Shown here piece after piece: positions 8,523 through 14,749 of a stretch of DNA of 35,242 nucleotides (position 1 is the stretch's first letter; every line of letters begins with the position of its first letter). The position numbers were made by a program, and so were the translations under genes. The DNA comes from Clostridia bacterium (GTDB lineage: Bacteria; Bacillota; Clostridia; Christensenellales; CAG-314). Where the stretch lies: positions 1 through 35,242 of the forward strand of contig JAVVRZ010000009.1 of the NCBI GenBank assembly GCA_036654455.1, read 5' to 3'. The notes under the pieces are model-generated. The model searched no databases. It had not been told where the DNA came from and worked only from the letters and a program-made list of their open reading frames with translations.

Positions 8523-9182
8523 CTATTTATTGCCTTTTGTCGTTAAATTTATAGCAGATTGACTTTTTGCAAATTCGCAAAGTTGGCTTAGTCTACATAT
8601 TTCGCATTTAGGTTTCCGTGAAAGGCAAACATAACGCCCTAACAGCAGTAATAAGTGATGGCTTGACGACCATAATTCTTGGTCGATTGCCTGCCTAAGC
8701 TGTTGTTCGGTCTTAGCAACGTTATTTGCTTGCGCAAGTCCTAACCTATTAGAAACCCTGAACACGTGGGTATCTACGGCTATTGCTTGACCGCCAAAGC
8801 CAACGGCGTAAACAACATTTGCCGTCTTTACCCCAACTCCGCTTAAAGTAAGCAATTCTTTAAGCGAACTAGGGACATTTGAATTAAAGTTGTCAATTAA
8901 ACTTTGGCTACACGACAAAATATGGTCTGCCTTGTTATGATAAAATCCGCAAGAAAAAATAAGTTTTTCAAGTTCGACCTTACCTAGACTAACCATTGCT
9001 TGCGGAGTGTTGGCTCTTTTAAACAAAATTTTGGTCACCTGATTTACTCGTTTGTCGGTACATTGAGCCGACAAGATTACGCTAATAAGCAGTTCAAAGG
9101 GCGAACTAAATATTAGCTCGCTCTTAGCCAAAGGAAATTCCTCTTTTAAGATGTCAATAATTTGTTTTGTCTTTACTTCCAT
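8523..9182 (-). CDS. nth: Endonuclease III
   Basis: 219 residues. Bifunctional glycosylase/AP lyase acting on oxidised pyrimidines. The helix-hairpin-helix is LLTLSGVGVKTAN with catalytic Lys119, and the catalytic Asp is in 'AVDTHVFRV' (137). The [4Fe-4S] cluster cysteines 186, 193, 196 and 202 have the canonical C-x6-C-x2-C-x5-C spacing. The ATG at 9182 has no ribosome binding site; a -10 box ends 6 bp before it. Probably heads an nth-obgE-yhbY unit. Confidence 0.96.
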   Translation of the reverse strand: MEVKTKQIIDILKEEFPLAKSELIFSSPFELLISVILSAQCTDKRVNQVTKILFKRANTPQAMVSLGKVELEKLIFSCGFYHNKADHILSCSQSLIDNFNSNVPSSLKELLTLSGVGVKTANVVYAVGFGGQAIAVDTHVFRVSNRLGLAQANNVAKTEQQLRQAIDQELWSSSHHLLLLLGRYVCLSRKPKCEICRLSQLCEFAKSQSAINLTTKGNK

Positions 9183-9188
9183 AGTTAT

Positions 9189-9217
9189 ATTTTACCATAA
9201 AATTAAGACAAAAACAA
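9189..9217 (-). promoter_or_regulatory. nth promoter, predicted leaderless start
   Basis: TTGTTT (9217-9212), 17-bp spacer, TAAAAT (9194-9189), then 6 bp to the ATG at 9182. Same geometry as the rlmL and nadD promoters. Confidence 0.6.
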
Positions 9218-9227
9218 ATTTATTTTG

Positions 9228-9482
9228 CTATATGGGAGTAACTACTCTACCCTTTGAAGAATCGCTTACCCTAAAATAGCCAACAAAATTAGGGTGATTG
9301 CGTCCTAATTGCCCTAGTACGCTAGAAAAATCATTCTCGGCAAATCTTACTGATACTCCACAACCGACAGCGACTTGTTTTGGCGTGCTAAATAAACTGC
9401 AATTTATTCCTTTGCTCTGTAAAAAGTTATACGCTTGGCTAGAAGTCGTTCTAGACCTAAAAGTTACAAATATATATCCCAT
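9228..9482 (-). CDS. DUF3343 protein (putative Se/S carrier-like)
   Basis: 84 residues, typical for DUF3343. It opens with the ferredoxin-like strand 'MGYIFVTFRS' and has the conserved Cys-Gly motif 'AVGCGVSVRF', thought to carry reactive sulfur or selenium. AGAGG lies just upstream of ATG. It is divergent from, and about 100 bp away from, a cysteine desulfurase-like gene. These two families are often neighbours in anaerobes, in contexts linked to selenium or sulfur trafficking. The shared intergenic region suggests coordinated expression; the actual sulfur acceptor is unknown. Confidence 0.82.
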   Translation of the reverse strand: MGYIFVTFRSRTTSSQAYNFLQSKGINCSLFSTPKQVAVGCGVSVRFAENDFSSVLGQLGRNHPNFVGYFRVSDSSKGRVVTPI

Positions 9483-9585
9483 TTTTTTACCTCTACAAAT
9501 ATGTAAGACTTCTAGCTAGACAAATAACTTAATACATTATTAATATACTGTATTTGCCATTATTTGGTTAAGGAGAGAAATCATT

Positions 9586-10713
9586 ATGATATATTTCGAT
9601 AATGCCGCTACTACTCGCTACAAAAGCCCGGAAGTAATTAAATCTGCGCTTGACTGCATAAACAATTCTTATAACGCAAATCGTGGAAATAGCTCGGGAG
9701 TAAACGAACTTATGGCGCAAATATTTGCAACAAGACAAAAAATAGCTAGACTTGTCAATGCAAAACAAGAAGATTGCGTAGCGTTTACCAAAAATTGCAC
9801 CGAAGCCTTAAATATAGCTATACTGGGTAGCGTAAAACGTAACGGTCATATAATCGCTTCGGTTACCGAACACAACAGCGTTATTCGCCCTATAATGGAG
9901 CTTGTAAAACGTGGAATTGTTCAAGCGACATTTGTTCAGCCCGACGAACAAGGCGATATTACCACCGATATAATTAAGCAAGCTATTAAACCTAACACTT
10001 ATATGGCAGTGTTTTCTCACGTATCTAATGTTACGGGGAAAAAGCAAGATATAGAAACTATCGGCAAATTTTTATTTAGCTACGGAGTGACCTTTGTTGC
10101 CGATTGCGCTCAAAGTATGGGATATCTTCCTATTGATATGGAAAAATACCACATAGATATGTTAGCTTTTCCCTCGCACAAAGGACTGCACGGATTGCAA
10201 GGTAGCGGAGCGTTAGTGTTTAAACCCGAGCAAATGCCCTCTCCTATTATGTATGGCGGAACGGGTAGCGACAGCGCAAATATATATCAACCTAATTTTT
10301 CACCCGACTGCTTTGAAAGCGGTACGCTTAACGCTCCGTCTATACTTGGACTATCTACCGCAGTTGACTGGTGGCTACAAACAAGAAAAGACAATCTACC
10401 TAAAATTGTTCAGCTTCAAAAACTGCTTAAAGAACAACTTGAACAACTACCTACCTGCAAAGTTTATTCGCCCTTTAACGCTTCGGGCATAGTCGCCTTT
10501 GAGCTAGAAAACTACGACAGCGACGAATTAGGCGAAATTTTAAGCAGTCAAGGCATAGTCACAAGGTCGGGGTTACATTGCGCACCGCTAATGCACAAAC
10601 ACCTTCAAACCCAAAAGAAAGGGCTTGTTAGAGTGAGTTTGTCGGGCGAAAACACCGTTGAAGAATGTTTTACCTTAATTTCTTTGCTTGACAAATTAGC
10701 AAATCAAAGATAA
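9586..10713 (+). CDS. Cysteine desulfurase family aminotransferase class V
   Basis: 375 residues. PLP enzyme with 'MIYFDNAATT' at the start, PLP-site residues in 'FVADCAQSMG', the Schiff-base lysine in 'FPSHKGLHGLQGSG' (Lys199), and a probable catalytic cysteine in 'RSGLHCAPLMHK' (about 332). It resembles the desulfurase-like subgroup I know from Firmicutes next to DUF3343 and YedF genes, rather than IscS or housekeeping SufS; no scaffold gene is nearby. It would remove sulfur (or selenium) from cysteine (or selenocysteine) as an enzyme-bound persulfide. AAGGAGAG lies upstream of ATG. Ends at a strong terminator. Confidence 0.9.
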   Translation: MIYFDNAATTRYKSPEVIKSALDCINNSYNANRGNSSGVNELMAQIFATRQKIARLVNAKQEDCVAFTKNCTEALNIAILGSVKRNGHIIASVTEHNSVIRPIMELVKRGIVQATFVQPDEQGDITTDIIKQAIKPNTYMAVFSHVSNVTGKKQDIETIGKFLFSYGVTFVADCAQSMGYLPIDMEKYHIDMLAFPSHKGLHGLQGSGALVFKPEQMPSPIMYGGTGSDSANIYQPNFSPDCFESGTLNAPSILGLSTAVDWWLQTRKDNLPKIVQLQKLLKEQLEQLPTCKVYSPFNASGIVAFELENYDSDELGEILSSQGIVTRSGLHCAPLMHKHLQTQKKGLVRVSLSGENTVEECFTLISLLDKLANQR

Positions 10714-10825
10714 ATAAAATAAAAGTTGGTAAAAATAATTAAATATTTAAAGATAAATAAAAAAATAATCTATTAGAATAACAATATAATTTTATTAAAT
10801 AGTAATGAAAAATAATCAGTAAATC

Positions 10826-10856
10826 AAGCGACTTAATTTAATAAGTCGCTTTTTTA
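10826..10856 (+). terminator. Terminator after the desulfurase-like gene
   Basis: 10-bp stem (10826-10835 with 10842-10851), 6-nt loop, run of T to 10855. On the minus strand it could also stop the converging 10871-11350 gene. Confidence 0.85.
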
Positions 10857-10870
10857 TATAAAAATTAAAT

Positions 10871-11350
10871 TTATTTTATATACCAGTTGTCGTATAATTT
10901 GTATAATTCTTGACTTACTTGAACGCCGGCAATATCTTTAACTGGTGCGAAAAAGTCTTTACTTTCCTGCGTAAAGTCCTCGCTTGCGAATGGTTGGTCT
11001 TTTTCAATTCTAACTTCGTTTTCCTGACTGTTTTGACTTTTTGAAGTTGGAGAAATTGGCTTTTCTTTTACTTTTTCCTCTTTTGTAGCGCTTTGTTTGT
11101 CTTCGTCTTTGCTTCCGCCATCAAAACCGCCGAATTTACTGCCTAAAATTCCGCCTAATACCTTTAACACTATTGGATTAGACAGCAGTTCAAGTATGGT
11201 AGTCAAATTAAGTTTACCGCTTGTAGCCTTGCTAAACGAAGATAGCACGTTATTAGTGTTATCGTTAAATAAGTTAAGGTCGGGCATATTAAAGCCACCC
11301 CCTTTTTTGTTTAAAAATAGAAACGCTAGCGCTAGTAATAATATATTCAT
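10871..11350 (-). CDS. Unknown protein with hydrophobic N-terminus and disordered linker
   Basis: 159 residues, not recognised. Residues 1-14 (MNILLLALAFLFLN) are hydrophobic but short, followed by KKGGG. Residues about 45-75 form a hydrophobic helix and glycine turn ('LELLSNPIVLKVLGGILGSKFGGF'). Residues 80-125 are Lys/Glu/Ser-rich and probably disordered, and the C-terminus is compact ('VSQELYKLYDNWYIK'). AAAGGCGG before the ATG supports translation. It is divergent from the small gene at 11.43 kb and shares an 80-bp promoter region with it, so the two may act together. Confidence 0.65.
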   Translation of the reverse strand: MNILLLALAFLFLNKKGGGFNMPDLNLFNDNTNNVLSSFSKATSGKLNLTTILELLSNPIVLKVLGGILGSKFGGFDGGSKDEDKQSATKEEKVKEKPISPTSKSQNSQENEVRIEKDQPFASEDFTQESKDFFAPVKDIAGVQVSQELYKLYDNWYIK

Positions 11351-11379
11351 TTTGTACCGCCTTTGTGGGTAATCAATAT

Positions 11380-11409
11380 ATTGTATGCTAGCATATAATT
11401 GATAGTGAA
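11380..11409. promoter_or_regulatory. Divergent promoter with perfect 12-bp palindrome
   Basis: TATGCTAGCATA (11384-11395) is a perfect palindrome. It overlaps the TATAAT at 11394-11399, a plus-strand -10 for the 11.43-kb gene (weak -35). It also overlaps a minus-strand TACAAT (11385-11380) with TTCACT (11409-11404) 18 bp away, serving the 10871-11350 gene. A factor bound here could block both directions. Confidence 0.45.
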
Positions 11410-11430
11410 ATATATTTTAGGAGAACGCAC

Positions 11431-11664
11431 TTGATGGACTTTTCAAAACAAATAGAACAAATAACTAAGGCGGCAAAATATTACGAAGAAAAAGGCGAAG
11501 ACCAGCTAATAAAGGATATTTTTCAAAGCGTTACCAAACAAAAAGAGAGCGGAACGTTGACTAACGAACAACTAAAAACTTTTGCCTCTACTGTTTCGGT
11601 AATACTGAGTAAAGACCAACAAGCTAGGCTCAACGCCTTAATCGACAAACTCATAAACGATTAA
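11431..11664 (+). CDS. Small unknown helical protein
   Basis: 76-77 residues, predicted all-helical and charged, with no membrane segment ('FSKQIEQITKAAKYYEEKGEDQLIKDIF'). Not recognised. AGGAG at 11419-11423 is 7 bases before TTG (11431) and 10 before ATG (11434); either may be used, and the products differ by one residue. It is divergently paired with the 159-residue unknown and is followed by a hairpin. Confidence 0.65.
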   Translation: MMDFSKQIEQITKAAKYYEEKGEDQLIKDIFQSVTKQKESGTLTNEQLKTFASTVSVILSKDQQARLNALIDKLIND

Positions 11665-11681
11665 AGGCTAAAATAAGCTAC

Positions 11682-11708
11682 AAAAAAGAACCTTACATAT
11701 TTGTAAGG
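11682..11708 (-). terminator. Terminator of the S41 protease operon
   Basis: 7-bp stem (11691-11697 with 11702-11708), 4-nt loop. On the minus strand it is followed by TTCTTTTTT. It lies between convergent genes and is a stronger stop for the minus strand. Confidence 0.75.
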
Positions 11709-11735
11709 CTCTTTGTCATTAATTAAAAATTAACA

Positions 11736-13202
11736 TTATTTTGCCGTTAGCAAACTAATCGCTCTTAGTATTTGTTGGTCGTAGCCGTCGATAATATTTC
11801 CGGCATTAGGGGTATAACCTACGCCGTGTATATTTATGCCCTTGGGGCTGTAATAATACGCTACCGTATAATAAATGCCATAATAACTCTTAACTACCTT
11901 GCCGTCTACCTCAATATCTTTGGGTAAATCTGTAAATTGTAAATAAGTTTGGGCTATTCCCTTGCCATAAGTAGTGTCGCCTACTTGAACGGCTGTATTG
12001 TAATCAATTAAAGCTCCCGTAAGCAGTTCGCTTGCGCTTGCCGAATTAGCATTTGTCAAGACTACAATATTAAGCCCGTCTTTTGAAAAATAATTAGAAT
12101 ACGAACTAGTTACGCTATACGGCATAGACTTGTTGTTTCTGTCTTTAAGAGTAGTTACAAGCAAATTTTGAGTAGTGGCAAGGTCGTCTTTTATAAAGAA
12201 ACCCGCTACGGCTTGAACTTGGGAAACGTCGCCCCCGGGATTATCTTTAAGGTCGATTATAATTTTTGTTTTGCCGGCGGTTTTAAGAATATCAAGAGCC
12301 TTCTTAACTTCGACGGACGTACTTGTAGTTTTGCCGTCTTGATACGTAACCGAACCGAATTGATTAATTCTAATATAGCCTATGTTGGTTTCGTCAAGCT
12401 CTTTTAGACTTCTTAATTTGATAGTTTTGCTAGAAACGTTGGCGATTAAATTGCCGTTACTGCTTCCGCCGTAATACTCGACAAAATACATTTGATTGTC
12501 TTGGGTTAGATTGTCATTATAAATTGTTCCTCTGGCTATGTCAATTTCTAGTTTTTTGCCGTCCTCGTAACACATTTCGTCAGTACCGCCTCTTAAAACG
12601 GTAAATCTCAATGTTCTGGTTGTTATTTTAGATAAAACTTTACTAATAGTAAGCACCGGCGTACCCTTAGCCGAAAGAATATGCTCTTGATTGTCTTCGC
12701 CGATATAGGTTATTGGTTCGGCTCTACCAAAGGCAGTAACGGGAGCGTATTTGATGTCAACTATGATGTCTTCGCTAAGCAACCCTTGATTATACGCAGG
12801 GCTGTCAATTATTATCGTGCTTACATATAGTCCAAGATATTGAATTTGAACATATCCAAACCCAAATATATCGCCCGAAGTTACAGTAGTCGAAGGATTA
12901 AATAGCTCATAAGTTTGCTCGGGAGTTAACACTTTACCATACTTGTCATATTGTTGTAGAATTTGATTTGCGCCTGCGATTGCCGCCTCAATCATTTGTT
13001 CGTCGGTAAGTTTGTCGACATAGTTAGATTTAAGGTAAGCAAGCGCGCGATTTACTAAGGTGGTCGAAACTTTATCGACGTCGCCGACCGAGGGATTATT
13101 GTTGATTAAATCGCCTATATTTATTCCACAACTTGCAAAAGAAAACAGCATAGTTATTACAAGTAGCAAACAAATTATTCTTCTTGTGAAATTATTTTTC
13201 AT
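11736..13202 (-). CDS. S41 family C-terminal processing protease, lipoprotein
   Basis: 488 residues. N-terminal lipoprotein signal with lipobox-like 'LFSFASC', so probably exported and membrane-anchored. Residues about 50-110 resemble the usual S41 prodomain ('LAYLKSNYVDKLTDEQMIEAAIAG'). A PDZ-like part follows ('IQYLGLYVSTIIIDSPAYNQGLLSEDIIVDI'). The protease core has 'IIIDLKDNPGG', the nucleophile region 'NANSASASELL' (about 385-391) and the general-base lysine in 'TTYGKGIAQ' (about 414). It could degrade or process cell-envelope proteins. AGAGGAAG lies 5 bases before ATG. It is third in a unit after yfbR and a degenerate ABC ATPase. Confidence 0.93.
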   Translation of the reverse strand: MKNNFTRRIICLLLVITMLFSFASCGINIGDLINNNPSVGDVDKVSTTLVNRALAYLKSNYVDKLTDEQMIEAAIAGANQILQQYDKYGKVLTPEQTYELFNPSTTVTSGDIFGFGYVQIQYLGLYVSTIIIDSPAYNQGLLSEDIIVDIKYAPVTAFGRAEPITYIGEDNQEHILSAKGTPVLTISKVLSKITTRTLRFTVLRGGTDEMCYEDGKKLEIDIARGTIYNDNLTQDNQMYFVEYYGGSSNGNLIANVSSKTIKLRSLKELDETNIGYIRINQFGSVTYQDGKTTSTSVEVKKALDILKTAGKTKIIIDLKDNPGGDVSQVQAVAGFFIKDDLATTQNLLVTTLKDRNNKSMPYSVTSSYSNYFSKDGLNIVVLTNANSASASELLTGALIDYNTAVQVGDTTYGKGIAQTYLQFTDLPKDIEVDGKVVKSYYGIYYTVAYYYSPKGINIHGVGYTPNAGNIIDGYDQQILRAISLLTAK

Positions 13203-13217
13203 ATTCTTCCTCTTTTA

Positions 13218-13874
13218 TTATTGTAACCACAATTCTTTATCTATAAACTCTTTTGCGGTTTGTTTATCGCCACAAAAGGCGACTTTTTTGTCTTTTAGAA
13301 CATATACTTTGCCAAAAGATTGTTCGACTCTTGTACTTAGTATTAACACAGCCGAATTCTTATTGCAAGCATATTTGTAATATTTTAGCAAATCTTCACT
13401 TTCGACGCTGTCGATAATGACAAGTTTAAGTTCTCTAAATTGACTGCGAGCCATTGATAGCTCGACTTTTTGCAAATGACTAAGTTTTTTAACCTTAGTT
13501 TTTAAGTCTAAGCCGAGTTGCTTAGATAATTCTTCAACCTTTAATTTTATTACGTTTTTGTCGATTTTGCGAATTGCCATTGGATAACGCAGATTATATT
13601 CTACCGTTTTATTCTCAAATAACAATGGCTTGTCGCAAAAATAAGCTATGCCGTTGTCGGTAGAGGGCGCAAGAACTTTACCGCTATAATAAATAACGCC
13701 ACTACTACATTCTTCTAAGCCCATAATAAGCTTGGCAATAGTACTTTTACCGCTTTGCATTTGCGCAAGAATAGTTATAATTTCGCCTTCTTCTATGCAA
13801 AAACTAAGTTGTTCTATAACGCTATATTCGTCGTAATGGTAGCGTTTACCTACGTTACAAAATTCTAACAGCAT
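13218..13874 (-). CDS. Degenerate ABC transporter ATPase-like protein
   Basis: 218 residues with the overall ABC ATPase order, but most catalytic motifs are changed. Walker A is A-Q-M-Q-S-GKST (37-45), lacking both early glycines. The signature is LSHLQ (131-135) instead of LSGGQ. Walker B ends LVIIDS (156), with Ser where the catalytic Glu should be. The switch His is replaced by Thr (about 181), and the Q-loop Gln is absent. It may still bind nucleotide but is unlikely to hydrolyse it normally. I start at ATG 13874, one base after the yfbR stop (TAATATG); the longer frame would need TTG inside yfbR. No own ribosome binding site is seen, so translation is probably coupled. No permease gene is adjacent. 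It could be a relic or a regulatory subunit. Confidence 0.75.
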   Translation of the reverse strand: MLLEFCNVGKRYHYDEYSVIEQLSFCIEEGEIITILAQMQSGKSTIAKLIMGLEECSSGVIYYSGKVLAPSTDNGIAYFCDKPLLFENKTVEYNLRYPMAIRKIDKNVIKLKVEELSKQLGLDLKTKVKKLSHLQKVELSMARSQFRELKLVIIDSVESEDLLKYYKYACNKNSAVLILSTRVEQSFGKVYVLKDKKVAFCGDKQTAKEFIDKELWLQ

Positions 13875-13875
13875 A

Positions 13876-14445
13876 TTAACTAAGCTCGTCAAGACTAAGT
13901 TCGTAAGCGACTACAAAGTTTTGCATAAAATAATCAACTTCTTGACAATTATAATCGCTAATTATTTGACTTATGTTTTGCTTTGCGAAAATAAATTCCT
14001 TATTACCCTGTCTACATTCCTCAACACATTTAATATATGCGCAAATTTTGTCGGCATACTTGACAAACTTATACTCTTGATGGTCGTAATTAATAATATC
14101 GTCATAAGTCGCTTTAAGTTCTTCGGGCAGTAGACTGATTAATTTTGCGTTGGCTTGACTTTCTATGTCCTTATATGCCGAATTAATTTGCTCGTTGTAA
14201 TACTTAATAGGCGTAGGCAAATCTCCGGTCAGTACTTCGCTACTCTCGTGAAAAAGCGCTCTTACGGCTATGCTATCGGCGGAACAGTTACCGCCAAAAT
14301 AAACGTTACTAATAGTAGCGAGAGCGTGGGCTACGATAGCTACCGAACAAGAATGTTCGGCGATATTTTCGCTTGAAGTACTACGCATTAAGCTCCAACG
14401 ATTAATTAACTTCATTCTACCTAAAAATGCAAAAAACTTATACAT
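13876..14445 (-). CDS. yfbR: YfbR-like 5'-deoxynucleotidase (HD-domain family, HE variant)
   Basis: 189 residues, strongly like E. coli YfbR as I recall it, along its whole length: 'FFAFLGRMKLINRWSLMR', 'ENIAEHS..VAIVAHAL', 'SEVLTGDLPTPIKYYN', 'KYADKICAYIKCVEECRQGN', 'DYFMQNFV'. YfbR dephosphorylates deoxyribonucleoside 5'-monophosphates. The HD pair is H66-E67 ('LFHESSEVLTG') instead of His-Asp; the other ligands (His31, Asp in 'KYADK') and the catalytic Glu70 are kept. Its promoter overlaps a 22-bp palindrome. Heads a unit with the ABC-like and S41 genes. Confidence 0.92.
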   Translation of the reverse strand: MYKFFAFLGRMKLINRWSLMRSTSSENIAEHSCSVAIVAHALATISNVYFGGNCSADSIAVRALFHESSEVLTGDLPTPIKYYNEQINSAYKDIESQANAKLISLLPEELKATYDDIINYDHQEYKFVKYADKICAYIKCVEECRQGNKEFIFAKQNISQIISDYNCQEVDYFMQNFVVAYELSLDELS

Positions 14446-14468
14446 AAAAGTTCTCCTTATTAATTATT

Positions 14469-14512
14469 ATTGTACTACATTTGAAGATAATTTACAAATA
14501 AATATTTGTAAA
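14469..14512 (-). promoter_or_regulatory. yfbR promoter with 22-bp palindromic operator candidate
   Basis: TTGTAA (14497-14492), 17-bp spacer, TACAAT (14474-14469). A palindrome at 14491-14512 (arms TTTACAAATA and TATTTGTAAA, 2-bp centre) covers the whole -35 box, a typical position for a repressor site. Confidence 0.6.
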
Positions 14513-14571
14513 GTAATAAACGTATAAACAAATGCTTTTTAATATATTTGACCTAAAATATTGTTTTGGGG

Positions 14572-14600
14572 TTGACAAACCAAATAAGATAAACTATAAT
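14572..14600 (+). promoter_or_regulatory. thiT promoter
   Basis: Full consensus: TTGACA (14572-14577), 17 bp, TATAAT (14595-14600). It drives the TPP riboswitch leader. Confidence 0.9.
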
Positions 14601-14617
14601 ATAGTAACAAATAAATA

Positions 14618-14696
14618 TAAATATTTGGGGTGCTTAATAAGCTGAGAAATATACCCACACAACCTAACAAGGTAATGCTTGACAGGGAAATACTTT
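14618..14696 (+). promoter_or_regulatory. TPP riboswitch (THI element)
   Basis: Ordered conserved blocks: GGGGTGC (14627-14633), CTGAGA (14642-14647), ACCC (14653-14656), AACCT (14661-14665), GGTAATGCTTG (14671-14681) and GGGAAAT. Helix P1 pairs TATTT (14622-14626) with AAATA (14688-14692); P4 and P5 form from CCT/AGG and CAAG/CTTG. It binds thiamine pyrophosphate and should switch off the transporter gene downstream. Confidence 0.93.
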
Positions 14697-14703
14697 TTGG
14701 TAT

Positions 14704-14734
14704 GTTTCGGTAGCTTTACGCCGAAACTTTTTTT
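14704..14734 (+). terminator. Riboswitch-controlled terminator before thiT
   Basis: 7-bp stem GTTTCGG (14704-14710) / CCGAAAC (14721-14727), followed by TTTTTTT (14728-14734). It directly abuts the ribosome binding site of thiT, so the expression platform is transcription attenuation. Confidence 0.9.
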
Positions 14735-14749
14735 ATGGAGAATAACACT

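Noticed and set aside
14735..14749. thiT start at ATG 14735
   Set aside because: Directly after the terminator T-run with no ribosome binding site; ATG 14750 has GGAG nine bases upstream.
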